This document shows positions 1 through 6,791 of a DNA stretch of 37,377 bases, piece by piece (the first letter of the stretch is position 1; each line of letters begins with the position of its first letter). This DNA is from Pirellulaceae bacterium (GTDB taxonomy: Bacteria > Planctomycetota > Planctomycetia > Pirellulales > Pirellulaceae). The position numbers and the translations under genes were made by a program. The notes below the pieces were generated by a model. It made no database searches. It saw only the letters and a program-made list of their open reading frames with translations, and was not told the DNA's origin. The stretch covers positions 1-37,377 of the forward strand of contig JAKVCA010000040.1 of NCBI GenBank assembly GCA_022448315.1, read 5' to 3'.

Positions 1-833
1 ATCTCGTGGCTTGTGCCGGGAACATCCGGAACATCTTTGACCGTGATTCTCGCTTCGTACTTGGTCACCGCCGCACCGCTGACGGACTGGCCCTCGATCT
101 CTGGTTCCGCTGCGATCACGGTGCCGGGGATATCGGTAGCGCTGCTGCGGACGTGGATGGCGACATTGAATTTTTTGGCAAACTCGATGGATCGACTGTG
201 CATGACGCCTGCTCCGAGACTGGCCAGTTCAAGCATCTCGTCGTAGCAGACCTGTCGAACGCGTCGTGCTTCGGGCAGGACACGAGGGTCGGTCGTGTAA
301 ACTCCATCGACATCCGTGTAGATTTCGCAGGCATCGGCTTGGAGGACAGCTGCCAGTGCAACCGCAGTCGTGTCGCTTCCGCCTCGGCCGAGTGTCGTGA
401 TGTCGTAGTTTTCGTCGATCCCCTGAAAGCCGGCAGCAATCACAATATTGCCCTCCTCCAGCAGTTCACTGACCCTTGCGGTTGAGATCGAGATGATCCG
501 AGCTTTTGTGTGTGAACTATCGGTTCGAATCCCGATTTGACCCCCCGTGAGGCTAACCGCCTTGTAGCCAAGCGAATCAATGGCCATGGCCATGAGGGAA
601 ACACTGACCTGCTCTCCCGTGGAAAGGAGCATATCCATTTCGCGAGCCGGAGGCTTTTCCGTCACTTCACTCGCGAGGCTGACAAGTTCGTCCGTTTGCT
701 TGCCCATGGCGCTGACCACCATGACCACCTGGTGACCACTCTGGTGGGCGCGAACCGCCTTGCGAGCAGCAGCGAGAATTTTTTCCGTATCCGCGACGCT
801 GGTTCCACCGAATTTTTGAACGATCAGAGTCAT
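1..833 (-). CDS. lysC: Aspartate kinase (3' end beyond window)
   Basis: Phosphorylates L-aspartate with ATP, the first committed step to lysine, threonine and methionine, in the cytoplasm. I translated it from the ATG whose complement lies at 831-833. The N-terminus reads [12 protein letters not shown], the family's KFGGTS nucleotide-binding signature. Further in are STGEQVS, a GFQG segment and [14 protein letters not shown], all characteristic of the amino acid kinase domain, followed by [13 protein letters not shown]. The last visible residues enter the linker before the regulatory ACT domains, which lie outside the window, so feedback type cannot be judged. No clear Shine-Dalgarno is visible. 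It is the last visible gene of a minus-strand series after hom and the apgM-like gene, with a 135-base gap after the latter, so it may be co-transcribed. Confidence 0.95.
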   Translation of the reverse strand, partial: MTLIVQKFGGTSVADTEKILAAARKAVRAHQSGHQVVMVVSAMGKQTDELVSLASEVTEKPPAREMDMLLSTGEQVSVSLMAMAIDSLGYKAVSLTGGQIGIRTDSSHTKARIISISTARVSELLEEGNIVIAAGFQGIDENYDITTLGRGGSDTTAVALAAVLQADACEIYTDVDGVYTTDPRVLPEARRVRQVCYDEMLELASLGAGVMHSRSIEFAKKFNVAIHVRSSATDIPGTVIAAEPEIEGQSVSGAAVTKYEARITVKDVPDVPGTSHE

Positions 834-968
834 GACGGTTTTCAAAGAGAAGAGTATCGGGGGAACAACAAGTGGGCGGCAGCTCTTCGGTTTCAGGTCC
901 TCTGCGACTTTTTCTGAGTGGGTCGGACGCGTTGTCAAACACTCCGACTGGGCGTGAGTCGCAGAGAG

Positions 969-2186
969 CTATGCCGAGGTGTTGCCAAGGAAGTCACCCA
1001 TCAGTTTCCAGCCTCCTGGATAATCATATTTCGATTCATCGGCAGACGCTTCGTCGTAGGTGTTTGCCCCTTCGCTTTCGATTCCAGCGCCTGCCATCGC
1101 GTACGGCACGAATCCATGGCTATGCGTTTTGAGGTGAATGGGAGTCGGGTGATCAGGAGTCACCAGGTACCGGACCTCTGGCAGTTCATGACGGAGTTCC
1201 CAAAGCGGTCGCACAATATGTCGATCGATTTCCTGCAAGGCTTCTATTTTAGCATCCACACGTCCCTCATGGGACGCTTCGTCGGTGGCTTCAATATGAA
1301 CACAAACAAGATCGACGTTCTCCTGCTGGATCGCCTCGATCGCAGCCCGCCCTTTTGCTCCGTAATCGGTATCCAGATAGCCTGTCGCACCGGGGACTTC
1401 GATGCAGCTCCAATCGATCAGTTTTGCCAGTCCGCGAAGCAGGTCGACTGCGGTAATCATTCTTCCGCGGGGGCCGTATGTTGAGGTGAAAGGAGTGAGC
1501 GCGGGGGTTCTGCCCAAGCCCCATAGCCAGACATTCGTCGCAGGAAGTTGCCCACGACTGGCTCGCTGTTGGTTTACCGGGTGGTCGCAAAACCACTCCA
1601 CCGACTGATTCATCAAGTCGACGAGCAAGTCGCTTCCGGGCCCACGAGGATAGTCGTTAGACACCGACTTGTCGGTAAGGTCATGGGGGGCTGTGTGACG
1701 GGTTTCCATGGTGAATGGCTGGTCGCTCTCACTTCCTCGGTAAACCAGCAGATTGCGGTAACTGACGCCGGGGATGAATTCGAGTCTCGAATCCGAAATC
1801 TTGGAGTTTGCAAACTGGAGGAGTTCCGTCGCTTCTTCCGTGGAAATGTGATTGGCGGTGAAGTCGTTCATGATCTGGTCTTGAATGGTGACCAGATTAC
1901 ACCGAATCGCCCAATCGTAGGGTCCAAGCTGAATCCCTTGCGCCGCGGCCTCAAGAGGCGCACGACCGGAAAAAAATTCGTTGGGGTCGTATCCAAGAAG
2001 GCTCATGTTTGCGACGTCGGACCCGGCCGGCAAATGCGCCGGAACATGATTGGCTTTGCCCACGTGGCCTGTCGCCGCGATTTCATCCATGGCTGGAATG
2101 TTGGCTGCCTGAAGCGGCGTTTTCCCACTCAGACTTTCCAAGGGTTCATCTGCACATCCATCAGGGATGATTATCACGTATTTCAT
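969..2186 (-). CDS. ApgM-family phosphoglycerate mutase, candidate homoserine kinase
   Basis: A 405-residue member of the alkaline-phosphatase superfamily resembling cofactor-independent (archaeal type) phosphoglycerate mutase. Visible motifs are the N-terminal metal site MKYVIIIPDGCADEP, the PAGSDVANMSLLGYDP segment holding the predicted phospho-accepting serine, a second metal cluster around HIEATDEASHEG, and TPDHPTP followed by HSHGFVPYAM near the end. A longer frame reaches 2219, but MKYVII matches the family start and lies 5 bases after the hom stop, which argues for translational coupling. From family knowledge, a subset of these proteins that clusters with threonine genes in species lacking ThrB has been proposed to act as homoserine kinase. 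The position between hom and lysC fits that subset. Glycolytic mutase is the alternative. Confidence 0.88.
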   Translation of the reverse strand: MKYVIIIPDGCADEPLESLSGKTPLQAANIPAMDEIAATGHVGKANHVPAHLPAGSDVANMSLLGYDPNEFFSGRAPLEAAAQGIQLGPYDWAIRCNLVTIQDQIMNDFTANHISTEEATELLQFANSKISDSRLEFIPGVSYRNLLVYRGSESDQPFTMETRHTAPHDLTDKSVSNDYPRGPGSDLLVDLMNQSVEWFCDHPVNQQRASRGQLPATNVWLWGLGRTPALTPFTSTYGPRGRMITAVDLLRGLAKLIDWSCIEVPGATGYLDTDYGAKGRAAIEAIQQENVDLVCVHIEATDEASHEGRVDAKIEALQEIDRHIVRPLWELRHELPEVRYLVTPDHPTPIHLKTHSHGFVPYAMAGAGIESEGANTYDEASADESKYDYPGGWKLMGDFLGNTSA

Positions 2187-2191
2187 GGTCG

Positions 2192-3493
2192 TTAATCCAA
2201 TACTCTCATCCGGATGCAACTTGATTTTACGGTTTCGAGTTGTTCGATTTTCTTCATCGCTGCGTCAGCCTCACCTTCATGCGCCTCATGGGTCATCACG
2301 ATCAAGGGGACGACGTTATTTTCGCTCTGCCCATCGGGCGAATGTTGGATCACGGAGGCAATGGAAATGTTGTTCTCTCCAAGCACTCCTGTGATCTGAG
2401 ACAGGACACCCGGTTGGTCAAGGACCTGAAGTCTGACATAGTACCGGCTTCGAGTCGTGGCGGGGTCGGCCATCTGAACACGGGCTTCCTGATCGGACCA
2501 GAGTTCCAGTGTTTTGAAGGTGAGGCCCGTGCGTCCGACCGCCGTATCCATCATGTCGGCGACAACGGCCGATGCTGTCGGCATTTGGCCCGCGCCCAGG
2601 CCGTGAAAGAAAACACGTCCTACGGCATCCCCGACGACGCTGATGGCATTGTTGGCACCGCGGACCTCCGACATGGGAGTGAACATCTTGACGAGAGTGG
2701 GCGAGACATGCAGTTCCAGACCGCCCGCGATTAATTTTGCGACGGCGATCAGTTTCACGCGGTACCCAAGTTGGTTCGCGTATTTAAGATCGACCAGTTG
2801 CAACTGGTCGATTCCCTGAAGCGGAATCTCGCTCCAGTGAACTCTGGCACCGAACGCCAGGTGGGCCAAGATCGCCAGTTTCTGGGCCGCATCACTGCCG
2901 TTGACATCAAGAGTTGGGTCCGCTTCCGCGAGACCAAGACGTTGAGCTTCCAAAACGACGCTCTCGAAGGCTGCCTCCGATTCTTCCATTTCGGACACGA
3001 TGTAGTTGCTCGTGCCATTGAGGATCGCCTGCAGGGACTGGACTTGGTTGGCAGAAAGGCACTGACTGATGTTGGTGATGATGGGGATACCACCGGCAAC
3101 CGAGGCCTCGAAGGCGATGGACCGGCCCAACTCCCGGGCTCGATCGAAAAGCTCGGGACCAAACTCAGCGAGCAGGGCCTTGTTGGCCGTGACCACATCT
3201 TTCCCGCTCTCAAGCAGTTTCATCATGATCGAGCGGGCAGGTTCAAGACCTCCAATGAGCTGGGCGACTACCTCGATGGATGGGTCATTCAGGACGTCGT
3301 TGAGGTCATTGGTCAAAACACCTTTGGGGAGGTCAACATTTCGGGGTTTCGCTAAATCTTGAACGACGACTTTTTCCAGCCATAGCGTTCTGCCGGCGTG
3401 ACGGGCAGTACGATCGCCGTGGTCAAGCAGTAGTCGGGCGACACCCGCGCCAACCGTCCCCATGCCGACGATCGCAACATTTGTTTTTTCCAT
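2192..3493 (-). CDS. hom: Homoserine dehydrogenase with C-terminal ACT domain
   Basis: Reduces aspartate semialdehyde to homoserine with NAD(P)H, at the branch between lysine and threonine/methionine. The protein opens with a Rossmann nucleotide site, VAIVGMGTVGAG (GxGxxG at about residues 10-15). The catalytic domain contains TANKALLAEFG, EASVAGGIPII and NGTSNYI, all conserved in the family. A C-terminal ACT domain (YYVRLQVLDQPGVLSQIT onward) suggests threonine feedback inhibition. Length, 433 residues, is normal for the monofunctional enzyme. I chose the ATG at 3493 because MEKTNVAIVG matches the usual start. In-frame ATGs at 3520 and 3523 are possible, and no start has a strong Shine-Dalgarno. 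It is the first gene of the hom, apgM-like, lysC series. Confidence 0.95.
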   Translation of the reverse strand: MEKTNVAIVGMGTVGAGVARLLLDHGDRTARHAGRTLWLEKVVVQDLAKPRNVDLPKGVLTNDLNDVLNDPSIEVVAQLIGGLEPARSIMMKLLESGKDVVTANKALLAEFGPELFDRARELGRSIAFEASVAGGIPIITNISQCLSANQVQSLQAILNGTSNYIVSEMEESEAAFESVVLEAQRLGLAEADPTLDVNGSDAAQKLAILAHLAFGARVHWSEIPLQGIDQLQLVDLKYANQLGYRVKLIAVAKLIAGGLELHVSPTLVKMFTPMSEVRGANNAISVVGDAVGRVFFHGLGAGQMPTASAVVADMMDTAVGRTGLTFKTLELWSDQEARVQMADPATTRSRYYVRLQVLDQPGVLSQITGVLGENNISIASVIQHSPDGQSENNVVPLIVMTHEAHEGEADAAMKKIEQLETVKSSCIRMRVLD

Positions 3494-3611
3494 CGCTTCG
3501 GCCCGTGCTTGGTGTTCCATCATAAATAGACTGGCATCGAAGAGTGGCTCTGGACCCACTCGCTCGCCATTTCGCCCTGTCCTTGGGCAAACTCACCCCG
3601 TTAATTCGTCA

Positions 3612-3641
3612 ATGGTAGGACCCGCGAGGAAAAACCGTCAA
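3612..3641 (-). promoter_or_regulatory. Candidate sigma-70-type promoter for hom operon
   Basis: On the minus strand TTGACG (3636-3641) is followed after 18 bases by TACCAT (3612-3617). The site lies about 120 bases upstream of the chosen hom start. The -35 matches five of six consensus bases and the -10 four of six. This is a by-eye call, and planctomycete promoters are not well described. Confidence 0.35.
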
Positions 3642-3718
3642 GCCGTCCTCCGCCAAGTTCTCCCGGGTATTCGGGGTAAATCTTCGATCTTTCCGCAAAA
3701 ACTTTGCCCAACCTGGGT

Positions 3719-3748
3719 TTGACACAACCGGAGGAAGCTCGCTAAAAC
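3719..3748 (+). promoter_or_regulatory. Candidate promoter for tRNA-Ser
   Basis: A perfect TTGACA at 3719-3724 is followed, 17 bases later, by CTAAAA (or TAAAAC at 18 bases). It lies about 80 bases upstream of the tRNA gene on the same strand, in the divergent gap between hom and the tRNA. The remainder of the 336-base gap 3494-3829 shows nothing else I can name. Confidence 0.45.
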
Positions 3749-3829
3749 TTCACACACAACACGACATGGGGATTAGAACATGTGGTGTTCTCTGGGGCAC
3801 AGGGATCTGGGCCAAAGAGCATTGCGATT

Positions 3830-3916
3830 GGACGGATGGCTGAGCGGTTTAAGGCACTGGTTTTGAAAACCAGCGTACGGGTGACCGTACCGGGGGTTCA
3901 AATCCCTCTCCGTCCG
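3830..3916 (+). tRNA. tRNA-Ser (anticodon UGA)
   Basis: An 87-base class II tRNA. The acceptor arms GGACGGA and TCCGTCC pair perfectly, with discriminator G. The D arm contains GGCTGAGCGG. The anticodon stem-loop is CTGGT, loop TTTGAAA, ACCAG, giving anticodon TGA, which reads UCA serine codons. A long variable arm (around TACGGGTGACCGTA) is as expected for tRNA-Ser. The T arm is GGGGG TTCAAAT CCCTC with one G-U pair. CCA is not encoded. Confidence 0.97.
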
Positions 3917-3920
3917 CATG

Positions 3921-3955
3921 AAGGCGTTTCGGTCTCGGATCGGAACGCCTTTTTT
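3921..3955 (+). terminator. Rho-independent terminator after tRNA-Ser
   Basis: An 11-base stem (AAGGCGTTTCG against CGGAACGCCTT, one G-U or mismatch position) encloses a 9-base loop and ends in a run of T. It begins 4 bases after the tRNA 3' end, so the tRNA appears to be a single-gene transcript. Confidence 0.85.
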
Positions 3956-4152
3956 GGGTCTTTGCCAAGTCAGAAGTCCTTGCCAGCAGCAAAGCCGATC
4001 CGATCTTCGCGAGTGTCCCGCGGTTGCGGACAAGTCGCTGGGAAAGTCGCTGATCAAACGGTTTAAGAGTGATTTTCAAACTCTCGGTCACCCGACGTCA
4101 GAGTCTTGGCTTGGTGGCCTTGGGTGAGGCCAGCGATACTCGCCATGGGAAT

Positions 4153-4947
4153 TTAGCGAGTTTGACGATCTCGATTCAGGTATTGTGCAAACTGAACCCG
4201 ATCGAATTTGATCAGTTGCCTCACTTTTTCAAGATGCTCTTGATCGGATCGACTCAATGTCCAGCTGACAAAATGGCGACTTGTGGCTTTGAGTTTTCTT
4301 TCGAGAACGCCCGGCGGTGAATAGGTGAGCTCAACCTGTTCCGGAATGATCCGGTGTTCCCGGATGGATTTGTTCAGTGCTTTTCGTGCGTAAGGAGGCA
4401 TCTTACGTGGGTCGGTCCCGTTAAGCGAGGTGTACCAGTCCATGTAATCACAGTAGGCGTTGAACATGTCCGGATTTCTTGGGGGTTGACCTTGGGCTTG
4501 ATAGGTCAGCCGTCGACTCTCCGAGGTGAGTGTGATCTGGTTTTCGCCCGCATCAAAGTCCTCTTGCAGCTTCCCCGGCAGATGGGCTTCGAAAAGTAAT
4601 GGGTCGCGTCCCTTCAACGCCGGATCCGTGGCGACTTTGGCAAGAACGCGAATAATCTCCTCTTCCGTCATGACCATTTGCGTCTGGCTGCCCAAGTCGT
4701 AGAGCTTGAAAACTTTGTTTGCAGGATCGTAAACCGTGACCTCAACCGGTTCGTGGGTTTCGGTATCCATTCGGAAATCAAAGACTCGACCATCCTTGAA
4801 AAGGGTCAGGTTTTCTGAGACGGGGCGATCTTTGCTGTCGGTGTAAATGAAGGTTTCGATGCGCAGCTCGCGCAAATCTTGAGCCGTTGCTTGAGTGGCT
4901 GTCAGCATGAATACCCCTAGACAAACGATCCGTCGTCCCAGACTCAT
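4153..4947 (-). CDS. Secreted protein of unknown function
   Basis: A 264-residue protein with a clear Sec signal peptide: MSLGRRIVCLGVFML then TATQATAQ, with cleavage probably after ATA. The mature part begins with alternating hydrophobic and charged strands (RELRIETFIYTDS, ENLTLFKDGRVFDF, VTVYDPANKVFKLYDL) that suggest an antiparallel beta sheet. A helical, basic C-terminal half follows, including a DYMDWYTSL segment. I do not recognise a named family. The beta-rich start loosely resembles lipoprotein-carrier folds, but that is only an impression. The ATG at 4947 was chosen over an upstream in-frame ATG because AAAGGAAT lies about 8 bases before it. It is transcribed divergently from the cupin gene at 5342. 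Confidence 0.8.
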   Translation of the reverse strand: MSLGRRIVCLGVFMLTATQATAQDLRELRIETFIYTDSKDRPVSENLTLFKDGRVFDFRMDTETHEPVEVTVYDPANKVFKLYDLGSQTQMVMTEEEIIRVLAKVATDPALKGRDPLLFEAHLPGKLQEDFDAGENQITLTSESRRLTYQAQGQPPRNPDMFNAYCDYMDWYTSLNGTDPRKMPPYARKALNKSIREHRIIPEQVELTYSPPGVLERKLKATSRHFVSWTLSRSDQEHLEKVRQLIKFDRVQFAQYLNRDRQTR

Positions 4948-5341
4948 GTCCGCGATTCCTTTGAAATTTTGCCCAGCACCCAGTCGCATGGCATGGGTCG
5001 CGGGGCATTGCCAAACTCGTTTCGTTTGCCGTGTTCCATGGCAAACTCCAAGTCACATGCGTCTGTCCAAAAATGGGCTTCGAAACGCTAGCACCATGAA
5101 AGGCGCTCCTGTGACTTGCAGAACGTTAGGGGATATCCCCCAACGTGTCGACAGCACTTTAGGTCTCGTATCCGCTGCGATCTAACCCAAGGCAAAGAAG
5201 TGAGGAATGCTTGATGGCTTGGCGACTCACACATCAAGAAATTTGGACGTTTCCCTTGCGATCCTCTTGAGGGAGTCCCAAAATCAGGGGCCGCGCGACG
5301 TCCTTTCGACGCGGATTTCAAATTTTAAGAAGAGCGATGTG
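4948..5341. other. Divergent intergenic region (394 bases)
   Basis: Lies between the start of the unknown secreted protein (minus) and the cupin gene (plus), so it should hold both promoters. I see no credible coding frame. The only strong structure is the palindrome at 5123-5146, listed separately. Confidence 0.6.
5123..5146. promoter_or_regulatory. 24-bp near-perfect palindrome, candidate operator
   Basis: The left half ACGTTAGGGGAT and the right half ATCCCCCAACGT are reverse complements at 11 of 12 positions, with no spacer. It sits about 175 bases upstream of the secreted-protein start and 195 bases upstream of the cupin start. A no-spacer palindrome with no T run fits a dimeric repressor site better than a terminator. 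No cognate regulator lies nearby. Confidence 0.4.
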
Positions 5342-5671
5342 ATGTCAAAGTACTTTGTTCCGGTCGCCGACCAGGGCAGCCGAAATCTCTTTTCAGGTGT
5401 GGATATTCGGACGGCTGCGGGGGAGCAGATGATGATTTCCGTTGTGGAACTCCAGCCCCACGCGATTGTGCCTTGGCATGATCATCCCCACGAGCAGATG
5501 GGAATTTTGATTTCGGGGCAACTGTTGTTTGAAATTGGCGACGAGAAATTAACACTACAGGCAGGGGACTGTTGGCGTATTCCCGGAGGGGTCCCCCACA
5601 CCTGCCAAGCAGGCGAGGAATCCGTTCGCGCCATCGATATTTTTTCGCCTGTGAGGGAAGACTACCTCTAA
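5342..5671 (+). CDS. Small single-domain cupin protein
   Basis: A 109-residue cupin. Motif 1 is visible as WHDHPHEQMGILISG, with likely metal ligands H46, H48 and H50/E51. Motif 2 is AGDCWRIPGGVPHTC, with ligand H86. The fold is a small beta barrel that usually binds Fe, Mn, Ni or Zn. Substrate and reaction cannot be told from sequence, since this group includes enzymes and sensors. No signal peptide is present, so it is probably cytoplasmic. The frame extends upstream to 5207, but the ATG at 5342 is preceded by AAGAAGAG at a fitting distance and gives a compact cupin. It converges with the RNase H-like gene 82 bases downstream. Confidence 0.85.
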   Translation: MSKYFVPVADQGSRNLFSGVDIRTAAGEQMMISVVELQPHAIVPWHDHPHEQMGILISGQLLFEIGDEKLTLQAGDCWRIPGGVPHTCQAGEESVRAIDIFSPVREDYL

Positions 5672-5753
5672 CACGAGGGGCCGCGATTCTGCAATCCGGT
5701 GCGGTTCACAGCCAAACCCATGCTTGCCCCTCGCCTTCTGGTGGCCGATCCGT

Positions 5754-6341
5754 TCAAGCACCGATTGCGAAAGGCCGGCGAGATTTTTGACGATCACTGG
5801 CGGCAGCCCGCATCCTTTCAATCCAACCCGGCTTTCGCTCCGCTTGGAGAGGGAGAGGCGAAACCCGTTCGAGCTTCGGCGTGGGGGAGTTTGCAGGTTT
5901 GCTCAAAAAGTGAGGGCTTGGAATGATCGATTCGCCTGAATCATCCGCACGGAGAAAACGACTTTTGACTTTGTGAAAACGCATCGCATGGTCGACACGT
6001 TGCCAGAGGTCCCGGTCTCGGACCGGCGCCATGGATCCAAATCTTTCCCATTCCCAGCCAGAATCTCGCCAGACCGGGAGACCATTTCGAAGCCCTCGAT
6101 TGAGGTGCGAGCTGGTTGAGACCAGCATGACCTGCGACGGTTGTTCGAGTGCTTCAAGGCCACGCACTAAACCTAACAACTCGAGTCGCTCGATACTTCG
6201 TTGGTCTTCAAAATCTTTCACCTCCAGTCGTGCCGCATCGTGGAGAGGTTCGATCGAAAACTGCCAGAAACCTCTCGGCTGTGACTTCGAATTCTCGAAC
6301 CCGGCCTGGACAAACAGAAGGTAGTGGGGAGTGTGTCGCAT
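5754..6341 (-). CDS. RNase H-fold protein lacking catalytic acids
   Basis: A 195-residue protein whose first 130 residues align by eye with RNase HI. RLELLGLVRGLEAL corresponds to the RMEL helix of the E. coli enzyme and keeps its glutamate (E54). The later part, with RGL, a tryptophan-rich GWEWERFG segment and RDLWQRVDHAM, matches the basic-handle region and the DLWQRLD motif. The catalytic set is otherwise lost. The TDGS start is replaced by VQAG, the STDS aspartate by S77, and the C-terminal aspartate region is absent, replaced by an unrelated basic tail (LQAERKPGWIERM). It is therefore likely a non-catalytic nucleic-acid-binding or structural derivative. The start at 6341 fits the fold's first strand. 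Confidence 0.75.
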   Translation of the reverse strand: MRHTPHYLLFVQAGFENSKSQPRGFWQFSIEPLHDAARLEVKDFEDQRSIERLELLGLVRGLEALEQPSQVMLVSTSSHLNRGLRNGLPVWRDSGWEWERFGSMAPVRDRDLWQRVDHAMRFHKVKSRFLRADDSGESIIPSPHFLSKPANSPTPKLERVSPLPLQAERKPGWIERMRAAASDRQKSRRPFAIGA

Positions 6342-6791
6342 CTATTGGACCCGCGCAGGATGGTTTCGTGTGAAAAGAATTCAATCCGCAGGCCCTGACT
6401 CGTTTCTCCTGATTAAGGAAAACGGGTAAGCCTGAGGCACGTAAGCCGTCCTGGGCTGTCGAGGCTGTCCATAAAAGTTGTTTTCTTCTCTACAGACATC
6501 GGCCCAGTTTGACTGATCGTCATCACTTTTCTCCACGCTTCAAGATGTAACGACAATGACGACTTCGCGTTTTGGTCAAAGCTGCACAGCTATGCCATTT
6601 GCGGGCCTTGATTGGTCTACAATATCGTATGTCAATACAGAATATCGTACGTCAATACAGTGCGGCGATATTGTGCTGCAATGGACTGCAATGGTACGCG
6701 GATTCGAGGCGGTGACGCGTTGAATCCCTCGAACCACAAGCTTGCATTCAAGGGACGCTACCCGGTTGCTTCTTTATGCTGAAGGCAGAAT
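6342..6791. other. Divergent intergenic region (450 bases)
   Basis: Separates the RNase H-like gene (minus) from the PSCyt/PSD1 gene (plus). No credible coding frame. It contains the 20-base tandem duplication at 6621-6660. An 8-base inverted repeat (CAATATCG at 6620-6627 and CGATATTG at 6666-6673) flanks it. A shorter near-duplication of CTGCAATGG lies at 6676-6694. A TACAAT at 6618-6623 could be a -10 element, but no matching -35 is seen. Confidence 0.6.
6621..6660. repeat. 20-bp tandem duplication
   Basis: Two adjacent copies of AATATCGTATGTCAATACAG, differing at one base (T or C at unit position 10), about 130 bases upstream of the PSCyt/PSD1 start. Either a duplicated regulator site or a recent slippage event. 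Confidence 0.9.

Noticed and set aside
537-917. Plus-strand frame opposite lysC
   Set aside because: It lies mostly antisense to a clear aspartate kinase frame and has no domain or ribosome-binding site.
2186-2194. Possible hom-apgM fusion or frameshift
   Set aside because: The hom stop at 2192-2194 and the apgM-like ATG at 2184-2186 are cleanly separated by 5 bases, and both proteins are full length; this is ordinary coupling.
1548-2195. 215-codon plus-strand frame opposite the apgM-like gene
   Set aside because: It is antisense to a gene with clear family motifs. Its translation has no recognisable domain, and it lies wholly within the shadow of the real frame.
6621-6660. Short CRISPR array
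   Set aside because: The two 20-base units are directly adjacent with no spacer and no further copies; no cas gene is in view.
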